From: Chlamydiota bacterium
Lineage (GTDB): Bacteria; Auribacterota; UBA3054; B51-G9
Direction of reading: 5' to 3'
DNA: 15,837 bases
NCBI GenBank assembly: GCA_030596365.1
Contig: JAUVKG010000018.1
Span: forward strand, 1 to 15,837
Shown: positions 6,641 through 14,979 of the stretch, piece after piece
Layout: every line of letters starts with the position of its first letter
Numbering within the stretch: position 1 is the first letter of the stretch
Notes under the pieces: model-generated
What the model was told of the DNA's origin: nothing
Database searches by the model: none
The model's input: the letters and a program-made list of their open reading frames with translations, nothing else
Program-made: the position numbers and the translations under genes

Positions 6641-6648
6641 GATAGAGT

Positions 6649-6784
6649 ATAGCCCCACGTTTTAACGTGGGGTTTGTGCCGTCCCCACCATATCCGCCCT
6701 GTAGGGGCGGTACAACAATTGTTGCACCCCTTTAGGGTGCATGTGTTTGTTGGATAATTACCCCACGTTAAAACGTGGGGCTAT
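6649..6784. mobile_element. MITE-like element with 25-bp terminal inverted repeats that are themselves palindromic
   Basis: Left end 6649-6673 and right end 6760-6784 are exact reverse complements over 25 bp, each built on the palindrome CCCCACGTT-AACGTGGGG with small centre differences. Between them are two more hairpins, CCGCCC-tgtag-GGGCGG (6694-6710) and GCACCC-cttta-GGGTGC (6724-6740). At 136 bp there is no room for a gene. The structure suits a non-autonomous element or a REP cluster of the kind moved by REP-associated tyrosine transposases; no transposase is in the window. No clear target-site duplication is seen. Confidence 0.7.
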
Positions 6785-6790
6785 TATCTT

Positions 6791-6807
6791 TTGCCCTTTT
6801 AGGGCAA
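6791..6807 (-). terminator. Hairpin after the PQQ-like gene, possible weak terminator
   Basis: TTGCCC-5nt-GGGCAA starts 28 bp beyond the stop codon of the 979-residue propeller gene. Its position suits transcript termination or 3'-end protection. The sequence after it on the coding strand is AAGATAATAG, not a T-run, so it may be another REP-type palindrome. Confidence 0.4.
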
Positions 6808-6834
6808 GAAATCTCTAAACGCCAGATTCTCAAT

Positions 6835-9774
6835 TCATTTCCCATAACAAATTAATTCTCCATTTTGTAGAGATAATATTACTTCTTTTTTGTCAGTTGC
6901 GGTGATACCGTATTTTGAAATATATCCCGGCAGCAAATCTTTATTTATGATTTTCCCATCTTGAATTCTTATCAGAGTAACAGCGGAAGTATCGCTATCA
7001 TCTTTAACAACAAGAATATTATTATTATCAGTTATTGCGGCACGAATGCCGTAATTAAGTCGCCATTTAGTTTTCGGATTTTTTTTATTTTCAACATCGT
7101 AGAGTCCAAAACCTGTTCTTCTCATTCTACCTTCTATTAAACCATTGTATTTAAGGGACAAATCTTTTCCGAAATTATATTCAAAACTAATATACGGATT
7201 ATATTCCGGATAGTAAGCACTGAAAACTGTCGCTTTACTTCCGGGTGGAATGCCAATTCTGTCATGAACTTTATTCAGACACTTTCCTGTAGAAAGATCG
7301 TATTTGGTAACAGGATAAACATTTCCGCCTTCAAAACACAGTTCGTTGTTTTTAATATATAAGAATCCCTGAAGGCTGACACCGTTACCGCATTTTTCAG
7401 AAAGCGTTCCGGAAGATTTATTAACCCATTTTTCTTTACCTGATACAGCATCTAAAGCACAAACATAAGTACCATCATAATTAGCAATTCCGGCAGCGGA
7501 GTAAACTATTCCATCTTTAACGACAAGTCCGCCTGACAGTGGCCATGTTGACATAATTTTGCCGTAAACATTTATTAAGCGTTTCGCCGGAGCGAGCTGG
7601 TATTTCCATAAAAGTCTTCCATCAGCAGCATCATAAGCATAAATATTTCCATCAGCAGAAGCGACAAATACGCGGCCGTTCCAATAAGCAGGTGCTGCAA
7701 AAATAGCAGCATTGGCAAATGCCTGCCATATTTCCTTTCCTGTAGCAGTATCAACAGCATGCAACACACCGGCCTCATCGCCACAAAAAGCAATATCTTC
7801 TGCAACGACAGCAGGAGTCAATGGCAAGTATGAAAGATCCGCGGTCCATTTTTTTATCAATTCTTTTTCGGGAATTATATTTTTAGCAGAAGCGTATTCT
7901 TTGACCACAGTTTTTGTAACATTATTTTGCTTAACATTAAGATTTTTGCTTTGAAAAACCAATCCATTTTCAACATTAATTTTCGCATTAGCCAAATTAA
8001 TATTCCCGTAAAGGGAGAGGTTGCAATGACATGTCCAGGTACCCCAATGCAGCATACCATCAGCGATGATAATACCATCCTGGCACGGCGGGCGCATAGG
8101 AGCAATATGCGTAAGATTTTCATCATTCAAATTAAAAACAGCGGTACCCTCCCACACTCTGTAAAAAATACTTTCGGTACTGGCAGTCGCCCGGGTGCAT
8201 TGCGAGCGCGGCGGATATTTCCCAAGTATTTTTCCGGTTTGGCAATCAAGTTTAAGGCTCATTCCGCTTTGATCTTTAGCGAGAATGAGTCCCTCGCTTT
8301 CTTTTTTTCTCATTTTCTCGACAAGTTTTTGGTCAGTAAATTCCAATATTTTGTAACCATCACCATCTTTTTCCCAATGAATTTCAATAAAAGATCTATA
8401 CGGTCCAAGCGCGTAAAGAATATTATCATTCAAGATAACATGATAATTCCCATTTTTTCTTTTCCACAAAATGTCACCGTTATCGGTGGACATTGTCAAA
8501 AGATAAGGTCGCTGCGGACCTGAAAAAACTAAATATTTATCATTACATTTCAAATAAGTGTAAGTTGCGAAACCTTGAGCAGCAGCTTGCGCCATATAAT
8601 CATCCCCGATAGCTTCGAGGGTATTTTTGTCAGATTTTACCCAGACATTTTTGCCATCAGTTTTATTCACAGCGACCATTTTTTCCCCAAAAACATAATA
8701 GAAAATATTACTTTTATTCATGCAAATCGCGCGTCCATCAATGTATTCGTTAGTCGTTTGATTTTTATACCAGAGAAGTTTTCCGGTTTTAATATCGAAA
8801 GCGCAAAGAGACTGTCCGAACATATAATTTTTTTCAGGGTTATTGAAATCATAACCTTTCCAGACACCCCATGGCCAACCGCCATAATCGCCATATTCAC
8901 TTTTTAGTGTTTCCTTATGTTCTTCTCCGCCTATAAGGGCATAAAGTGTACCGTTATCTTTAGCCATCCATTTCCAGACTTTATCGTTACAGATATTTGT
9001 CGGTGCCACAATTTCTTTTAAGATTTCACCTGTCTCCGCATCGATAATTTTGCAGGATTCATCATCCGCGAGCAAAAGATTTTCGGGAGTAGCGATCATA
9101 GTATTTCTATGAATCATGAATCCTTCACTAATTTTTCTCCGCCAGAGTTCTGTTCCATTATAGTTATTAAGGCAGATCAAAGTATTTAGCATAGGGTTAT
9201 GAATTTTATGCCAGGATTTATTCCCGAAAATTTTGAAAAGTTTTCCTCCTGAGGCTACAGTTACCGCGTCAACCGGAGTTGTTTTCGGGTTGGCAATAAA
9301 TTGAGTCATAAAAGGAGCAACAGCTTTTTTATCAGACGAAAGAGGATTATTTCCGGGGCTATGGTATGGATGTGACCATTCATCAATCCCTTCAGGAACA
9401 GGTTTTACAATAGTTTTGTTTTTGTAAATAACAGTTCCGCCCGGTCTAACAACTCTGAGAGCGTCAGGATATTTACCGGCATTTTTATTTACGAAAACAA
9501 CATCAGCGAGGTTATCAGCCAAGCTAATCATTGAATTTTTTTCACAATTAATGAAGATACGTTTTCCGAGAAGTTTTTTCTTAAAAGCTGATTTACGCGC
9601 GGCATCGGCATTTTTTTCATCAGAGAATTGTAAATACAAAGTCAGATCAGTATTATCAATCAACTCTGAAGTTTTCTTAAGATTCACATCGTTAATAATA
9701 ACCGCGATACCTTTTTGCGGAAGAGCAAATACGAGATTAGCAAATAGTAATATTAATAAGAGATATCTTTTCAT
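6835..9774 (-). CDS. Secreted PQQ-like beta-propeller protein with four conserved-pattern cysteines
   Basis: A 979-residue protein. Residues 1-17 are a type I signal peptide (MKRYLLLILLFANLVFA). Residues 20-116 resemble a degenerate methyltransferase C-terminal half (LADVVFVN, then ALRVVRPGGTVI) with no visible SAM-binding glycine motif. From about 170 onward are PQQ/BamB-type blades with 'TGxxLW' words: NGTELWRRK at 206, TGKLLWYK at 330, NGDILWKR at 432, TGKEIWQA at 678, DGRLLWKY at 718, SGKEKWVN at 778. Cysteines C526 (QCTRATAS), C564 (RPPCQDG) and the pair C582/C584 (TCHCNLSLYG) match a pattern I recall from large planctomycete proteins of this type. The role is unknown; quinone binding is not shown, and a scaffold or carbohydrate-related function in the periplasm or outside is possible. 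It sits between the GH51 and GH62 genes and ends at TGA 6837-6835. Confidence 0.88.
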   Translation of the reverse strand: MKRYLLLILLFANLVFALPQKGIAVIINDVNLKKTSELIDNTDLTLYLQFSDEKNADAARKSAFKKKLLGKRIFINCEKNSMISLADNLADVVFVNKNAGKYPDALRVVRPGGTVIYKNKTIVKPVPEGIDEWSHPYHSPGNNPLSSDKKAVAPFMTQFIANPKTTPVDAVTVASGGKLFKIFGNKSWHKIHNPMLNTLICLNNYNGTELWRRKISEGFMIHRNTMIATPENLLLADDESCKIIDAETGEILKEIVAPTNICNDKVWKWMAKDNGTLYALIGGEEHKETLKSEYGDYGGWPWGVWKGYDFNNPEKNYMFGQSLCAFDIKTGKLLWYKNQTTNEYIDGRAICMNKSNIFYYVFGEKMVAVNKTDGKNVWVKSDKNTLEAIGDDYMAQAAAQGFATYTYLKCNDKYLVFSGPQRPYLLTMSTDNGDILWKRKNGNYHVILNDNILYALGPYRSFIEIHWEKDGDGYKILEFTDQKLVEKMRKKESEGLILAKDQSGMSLKLDCQTGKILGKYPPRSQCTRATASTESIFYRVWEGTAVFNLNDENLTHIAPMRPPCQDGIIIADGMLHWGTWTCHCNLSLYGNINLANAKINVENGLVFQSKNLNVKQNNVTKTVVKEYASAKNIIPEKELIKKWTADLSYLPLTPAVVAEDIAFCGDEAGVLHAVDTATGKEIWQAFANAAIFAAPAYWNGRVFVASADGNIYAYDAADGRLLWKYQLAPAKRLINVYGKIMSTWPLSGGLVVKDGIVYSAAGIANYDGTYVCALDAVSGKEKWVNKSSGTLSEKCGNGVSLQGFLYIKNNELCFEGGNVYPVTKYDLSTGKCLNKVHDRIGIPPGSKATVFSAYYPEYNPYISFEYNFGKDLSLKYNGLIEGRMRRTGFGLYDVENKKNPKTKWRLNYGIRAAITDNNNILVVKDDSDTSAVTLIRIQDGKIINKDLLPGYISKYGITATDKKEVILSLQNGELICYGK

Positions 9775-9812
9775 AATTGATTGTTTTATGCTTGCTGGAG
9801 AAAATTAATTTC

Positions 9813-9838
9813 ATCCCTATAGCAAAAAGCATCGGGAT
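9813..9838. repeat. 26-bp hairpin repeat after the long GH51 gene
   Basis: Outer arms ATCCC and GGGAT flank a short imperfect centre. It has the same length and layout as 14996-15021 (ATCCC, 6 nt, AAA, then a CRTCGGGA end). It starts ten bases beyond the stop codon and could act as a weak transcript-end hairpin; no strong T-tract follows. Confidence 0.6.
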
Positions 9839-9847
9839 AAAATAAAT

Positions 9848-12778
9848 TTAAAATTTAAATTTTCTCCTCATTTTTAAATAATATATTATAAATAATAATT
9901 GATAAATAGTAAATAGAAATGGTTCAGGAATAACCGAAACAAGAAAATCTTGCGGTGGAAGTGGTTTGCGGCTGATTCGTACTTCATCAACTATTCCGTC
10001 AAGGTATCCTCTGCGAACACCATTCCGCATTCCGCTGCCTATTGTCCAGGGAGAGAAACCATTCAGATCAATACCTGACCATGGTCCGCTGGTACCTGCT
10101 TCACGTTCATAGACAGCATCGCTTTCTTCTTTAATATACAACTCAGCTTCTCTATCGGTGCCTTCATTATTGCGGTCATAAGTTACAGCTATTGAATACC
10201 ATTTTCCTGTTTCAATAGTTGTAGTTTTTCCTTTTATAATACGGTTGTCGCCATTGTAATTTCTTGCCGTAACGACCCAAATATGCGCGTCATCCGGATT
10301 CAACTGAAGATTAAAATACGGATAACCATCAATACCAAGATTTCCTTCTTTACAAATTATACTTGGCCTTACTGTGCCGCTGCCGAGACTATGAAACATA
10401 ACTGTTGCCTCAATTGTCCATCCTTCATTAAAAACGTAATTATCAATCCACTCGTTTCCTGTTGTCGAAAGATAATCGTCCACGCCGTTACATCGAAGCG
10501 CAAGATTGTTTGTCAGAGAAGTTCGTGGTACTATCAAAAAAGATGTGTCATCATACGCTACCGGCCTGGAATTAGCAGTTAGTGTTGACATATGACTACC
10601 ATACTCTGAAAAGTCCATGTACCAGCTATCATTATCGCCATTATGCGCCGTTCCGTTTGTTCCCTCTTCGAATCTCCAGTAGGCCAATGTTTCCGGCATA
10701 GTATCCACAGTTCCCGGTAATGTGAGATACGCGAGTCCCATTTTCGGGACAAGAATATCGAAATAATTATTTTCCGGCCAAATTTGACTAACGGTTCTTT
10801 TAAATGGTTCTACTCTATTTGACCATAAATAACTTTGATATGGAATTTCGGAAGTCAGCATTTCCAATCGCGCAGTTGAGTCTAATTGGTCGCCCTGGAT
10901 ATGAATCGCAATGTTATAATCATTTTCAGTGCTTCTGTTAACTATCGCAATACGAACTTTGCCGTCATCATCAATTGTTCCAATGCTATCAATTTCGTAA
11001 ACATTAGAGAGCACGCCAATGCCACGATATGATGTATAAACAGAATAAGTTTGCGATGTGGAAACTACTTGTATCAGTTTATTACTTGACATTTCCGAAT
11101 ATAATTTAACAATATAACTTCTTGGATTGATCGGCTCGGAATGAGCCTTCACAGGCGATACATAATAAGTAAAATTATGCGCTGCGGCCTGATGAACAAA
11201 ATCGCCGTTTCTAATCATTGAATTATAATATGTAGCCGCAATAATTGCATTGCCAAATGTCTGTCTGCGCGGGGAACCATCCCACGAAGACGGTAGAATT
11301 CCCCACTCAAGAAGCGCCATTTTAACATTTTCAGTTTTAGTTCGGGACATTATTAAGTTACGTGAATAATCTATAAATTTCCCGAAATTATCGCTGGAAC
11401 CCATAAAAGCTTTCTGAAGCTCCGGTATTTCTTCGGGAGTTACATAATCGCCATTGGGTCCATAGATGTAAGCGTGAGAATCTATCAAGTCAAAATCCTC
11501 ACCGGATGTTTCAAGTATTTCATCTGTCCATTCGTTCCCCGGATCACCTTCTGTGTTGTGGTATCCATAAGCCGATGCGAGAACTTTGATGTTAGGATCG
11601 CGGCTTTTCATTTCTGAAACTATATCACTGAAACTAATTGCGTAATCAATTGAATTTGTGTGCCCGATTTGATAGCTTCCATAAACTTCGTTTCCAACTC
11701 CCCAATTAATTATATTATAAGGTTCCGCATGACCGTTCTGAGCGCGTAACTGTCCCATTGGCGTATTAGTGTTGCCGTTACAATATTCAACCCAGTCGGC
11801 TATTTCATATTTATCAATCTCCGGCAAATTAAATCCGACACCCATGACAGGAGTTATGCCGGTTAACTCACAAAACCTCAAAAATTCATCTAACCCAAAT
11901 TGATTATCCGCCTGACCTCCCCATGCAGGATTAAATCTTGTCGGCCTTTCATCTATAGGCCCAATACCATCTCTCCAATGATAACCGCTTGTATAATTTC
12001 CACCCGGCCATCTTGCCATAGTAACATTATATTTTTTTACATTATCAACAGCTTCCAGATTATAAATTTCTTCAATACAGTCGGTTGGAAATAAGCTTAC
12101 CTGGTCGATCCATACTTCCCCATCGCCTTCGGCCGTAATAATTAAATCGCCTATTCCGTATCTATAATTAAAATTAGAGGAAAATTTTTGGTAGATAGGT
12201 AATTCACCTTCAAAGCTCTGCCACTCAGTTGTTATCCCGGAAATAATAACTTCATTTAACGAGACACTTGTATTAGCATCCGCAAGTTGTATTTTAACCG
12301 TTACAGTTCCTGTTTTTCTGATAAAAAGTTTATATCGGTAATTCAATGTACGATAATCCGGCAGAGCGAGTTTTTGTTTAACGCCGGCTTTTTTACCTGA
12401 GCTCACAACTATATGTTGACATTGCTCACTATTAAACGGATTGCTCGTAGTAAGATCGTAAGAAACGCCGATTTCCTCATTTACTTTTTCCCATGGATAA
12501 CCTACACCTGCTGTTTCCAGAACATCAGTAAAAACTATTCTGGTTTTACCTCCGGAATCAAGCTCCTGCCATTCTTCAAAAGAAGGATTAGCGAGATATT
12601 GCTCATAAATACCTGGAGCCATATCTCCCCAATGCTCTTCAAGAAAGCTTCCAAAAACAAGTTTATTTATTCTCCAGGAGGATTCATTTTGCGGATTCAC
12701 TTCTACTGTTGCGTTATATATTGCGGCAAAAGAATTCAATGAAGCAAGAATCAGTATTATTAAAAGAAAGTTTTTCAT
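9848..12778 (-). CDS. GH51 alpha-L-arabinofuranosidase with LamG domain and PEP-CTERM tail
   Basis: A 976-residue exported enzyme expected to remove terminal alpha-L-arabinofuranose from arabinan or arabinoxylan. Signal peptide 1-18 (MKNFLLIILILASLNSFA). The GH51 N-terminal strand region is interrupted at about 90-233 by a CBM4/9-like beta-sandwich (GEVWIDQVSLFP at 220-231). The (beta/alpha)8 barrel includes MARWPGGNYTSGYHWRDGIG at 254-273, NWGVGNE with acid/base E364, and ALLEWG with nucleophile E491. A GH51 C-terminal beta domain runs to about 690. A LamG/concanavalin-type domain spans 696-945 (LAYWRFEEG, GYLDGIVDEVRIS). The tail is PEP at 951-953, a hydrophobic helix and RRK, the PEP-CTERM signal processed by exosortase. 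It lies 42 bp after a shorter paralogue. Most characterised bacterial GH51 enzymes are intracellular, so export is notable. Confidence 0.95.
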   Translation of the reverse strand: MKNFLLIILILASLNSFAAIYNATVEVNPQNESSWRINKLVFGSFLEEHWGDMAPGIYEQYLANPSFEEWQELDSGGKTRIVFTDVLETAGVGYPWEKVNEEIGVSYDLTTSNPFNSEQCQHIVVSSGKKAGVKQKLALPDYRTLNYRYKLFIRKTGTVTVKIQLADANTSVSLNEVIISGITTEWQSFEGELPIYQKFSSNFNYRYGIGDLIITAEGDGEVWIDQVSLFPTDCIEEIYNLEAVDNVKKYNVTMARWPGGNYTSGYHWRDGIGPIDERPTRFNPAWGGQADNQFGLDEFLRFCELTGITPVMGVGFNLPEIDKYEIADWVEYCNGNTNTPMGQLRAQNGHAEPYNIINWGVGNEVYGSYQIGHTNSIDYAISFSDIVSEMKSRDPNIKVLASAYGYHNTEGDPGNEWTDEILETSGEDFDLIDSHAYIYGPNGDYVTPEEIPELQKAFMGSSDNFGKFIDYSRNLIMSRTKTENVKMALLEWGILPSSWDGSPRRQTFGNAIIAATYYNSMIRNGDFVHQAAAHNFTYYVSPVKAHSEPINPRSYIVKLYSEMSSNKLIQVVSTSQTYSVYTSYRGIGVLSNVYEIDSIGTIDDDGKVRIAIVNRSTENDYNIAIHIQGDQLDSTARLEMLTSEIPYQSYLWSNRVEPFKRTVSQIWPENNYFDILVPKMGLAYLTLPGTVDTMPETLAYWRFEEGTNGTAHNGDNDSWYMDFSEYGSHMSTLTANSRPVAYDDTSFLIVPRTSLTNNLALRCNGVDDYLSTTGNEWIDNYVFNEGWTIEATVMFHSLGSGTVRPSIICKEGNLGIDGYPYFNLQLNPDDAHIWVVTARNYNGDNRIIKGKTTTIETGKWYSIAVTYDRNNEGTDREAELYIKEESDAVYEREAGTSGPWSGIDLNGFSPWTIGSGMRNGVRRGYLDGIVDEVRISRKPLPPQDFLVSVIPEPFLFTIYQLLFIIYYLKMRRKFKF

Positions 12779-12820
12779 TTTTATTTTATTAAGTTAATTG
12801 GAAGAAGTAAATTACATGTT

Positions 12821-14917
12821 CTACATATCAGGCACAATTTTTATTATTTCCGGAAATGTGAGATATGCAAATCCCATTTTCGGAACAAAAATATTGAAAT
12901 AATTATTTGTTGATTGGATTTCATTAACTGTTTTTTTTACCGGATCCACGTTATTTGTCCATAAATATCTTTGATACGGTATATCAGAAGTTAGTTTTTC
13001 CAATCGCGCGGATAAATCTATCGGCTTACCCTGAATGTGAATCGCAATGTTATAATCATTTTCCGTGCTTCTGTTTACTATTGCAATACGAACTTTACCG
13101 TTATCATCAATTGTTCCAACACTATCAATTTCGTAAACATTAGACAACACGCCAATGCCCCGATAAGATTTATTCACAGAAAAAGTTTGAGATACAGCAT
13201 CAACTTGTATCAGCTTATTGTTTGACATTTCCGAGTACAATTTTAAAATGTAAGTCCTTGGATTCACCGGCTCGGAATGGGCGCCCACAGGCGATACGCA
13301 AAAACTGTAGTTATGCGCTGCAGCCTGCTGAACTAAGTCGCCGTTTTGGATCAATGAATTATAAAATGTCGCCACAATAAGCGCGTTGGCAAATGTCTGT
13401 CTACGCGGCGCGTTCTTCCACGAATATGGTAAAATCCCCCATTCCAGTAGTGCGATTTTAACATTTTCAGTTTTGGTTCTGGAATTAAGAAGTATGCGCA
13501 AGTCATCTATAAAATCTTCAAAGCTTTCAATGGAACCCATAAAAGCTTTTTTAAGTTCCGGTATTTCTTCGGGAGTTATATTTTTACTTCTAGGTCCGTA
13601 AACATACGCATGCACATCTATCAGGTCGAAACATTCACCTGAAGTTTGTAGAATTCTATCTGTCCATTTATTCCCCTTATCACGTTTAGTGTTGTGATAT
13701 CCATAAGCAGCCGCGAGGATTTTTATTTTATGGTCGCGGCTTTTCATTTCCTTAATTATTTCTCTAAGCTTCGTTGCATAAGGAATTGAATGTGTAAACC
13801 CTATTTGATAACTTCCGTAAACTTCATTCCCAACACCCCAATTGATTATATTATAAGGTTCCGTATGCCCGTTCTGAGCCCGCAGTTGTCCCATTGGCGT
13901 ATTTGTGTTGCCGTTGCAATATTCAACCCAGTCAGCTATTTCATATTTATCAATCTCCGGCAAATTGAATCCGACGCCCATAACCGGTGTTATGCCGGTT
14001 AACTCGCAAAACCTCAAGAATTCATCTAACCCAAGTTGATTATCCGCCTGACCGCCCCAGGCATGATTAAGTCTTGTCGGCCTTTTGTCAATTGGTCCGA
14101 TACCGTCCCGCCAATGATATCCGCTTGTATAATTCCCCCCCGGCCATCTAGCCATTTTAATTTTAAATTTTTTTACATGATCAATAGTTTCCGGATTAAA
14201 AATACCTTCTACACAATCGGCTGGAAACAAGCTCACCTGATCTATCCATACTTCTCCATCGCCTTCGGCCGTAATAATCAATTCACCTATTCCATATTTA
14301 CGGTTAAATTTAGAGGAGAATTTTTCATTAAGGATTAATTCACCTTCAAAACTTTTCCAACAATTTGTTATTCCTGAAATAAGAGTTCCGTTTAACGAAA
14401 CGGAATTTGCGTTAACATCCGCAAGTTCGATTTTAACCGTTACGTTTCCTTTCTTTCTGATGAAAAGTTTGTATCGATAATTCAGCGTTCGATAATCAGG
14501 CAATGCGAGTTTTTGTTTAACGCCGGCTTTTTTATCTGAGCTCACAATAACATGCTGACTTTGCTTGCTGTTCAAGGGATTATCAGTAGAAATATTATAA
14601 GAAACACCTGTTCCTGTAATTATTTTTTCCCAGGGATATGCAATACCGTTTGTTTTCTGAACATCGAGAAAAACTATTCTGGTTTTATTTTCTGTATCAA
14701 GCAGTTTCCATTCTTCAAAAGAAGGATTAGCAAGGTATTGCTCATAAATTCCGGGTGTTAAATCTCCCCACCATTCTTCTAAAAAACTACCAAAAAGAAG
14801 TTTATTTATTCTCCATGAGGATTCATTTTGTGAATTAACTTCTATTGTCGCGTTATTTGTTACGGCAAAAGAATTCAACGAAGCAAGAATTAATATCAGT
14901 AAAAGAAAGTTTTTCAT
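12821..14917 (-). CDS. GH51 alpha-L-arabinofuranosidase, short paralogue without LamG or sorting tail
   Basis: A 698-residue exported GH51 enzyme. I place the start at ATG 14917 because it gives a signal peptide (MKNFLLLILILASLNSFA) nearly identical to the neighbouring paralogue; an in-frame ATG at 15034 would add 39 residues and overlap the upstream gene. Domain order matches the paralogue: CBM4/9-like sandwich within about 90-234, the barrel with KMARWPGGNYTSGYHW, NWGVGNE (E365, acid/base), IALLEWG (E492, nucleophile) and the C-terminal beta domain. It ends PEIIKIVPDM at TAG, where the longer protein continues as TVDTMPETLAYWRF into LamG. It is therefore either soluble in the periplasm or released. 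The start region (AAAATAAAAATG) is shared with the paralogue and lacks a Shine-Dalgarno. Paralogy with the next gene is obvious throughout. Confidence 0.95.
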   Translation of the reverse strand: MKNFLLLILILASLNSFAVTNNATIEVNSQNESSWRINKLLFGSFLEEWWGDLTPGIYEQYLANPSFEEWKLLDTENKTRIVFLDVQKTNGIAYPWEKIITGTGVSYNISTDNPLNSKQSQHVIVSSDKKAGVKQKLALPDYRTLNYRYKLFIRKKGNVTVKIELADVNANSVSLNGTLISGITNCWKSFEGELILNEKFSSKFNRKYGIGELIITAEGDGEVWIDQVSLFPADCVEGIFNPETIDHVKKFKIKMARWPGGNYTSGYHWRDGIGPIDKRPTRLNHAWGGQADNQLGLDEFLRFCELTGITPVMGVGFNLPEIDKYEIADWVEYCNGNTNTPMGQLRAQNGHTEPYNIINWGVGNEVYGSYQIGFTHSIPYATKLREIIKEMKSRDHKIKILAAAYGYHNTKRDKGNKWTDRILQTSGECFDLIDVHAYVYGPRSKNITPEEIPELKKAFMGSIESFEDFIDDLRILLNSRTKTENVKIALLEWGILPYSWKNAPRRQTFANALIVATFYNSLIQNGDLVQQAAAHNYSFCVSPVGAHSEPVNPRTYILKLYSEMSNNKLIQVDAVSQTFSVNKSYRGIGVLSNVYEIDSVGTIDDNGKVRIAIVNRSTENDYNIAIHIQGKPIDLSARLEKLTSDIPYQRYLWTNNVDPVKKTVNEIQSTNNYFNIFVPKMGFAYLTFPEIIKIVPDM

Positions 14918-14979
14918 TTTTATTCTATTGATAATGTTTACGTTAAATGGAAAAAATGAATTTTCTTTTATAATAAATG

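Noticed and set aside
6653..6784. Pair of intrinsic terminators
   Set aside because: The hairpins lack T-tracts on the transcribed strand, and their exact inverted-pair arrangement is better explained as element ends.
7927..8523. Plus-strand 198-residue reading frame
   Set aside because: It is antisense to the middle of the PQQ-like gene and shows no recognisable domain; AT-rich antisense frames of this length are expected.
9813..9838. Strong rho-independent terminator of the long GH51 gene
   Set aside because: The stem is short with mismatches, and the bases that follow are mixed A and T without a run.
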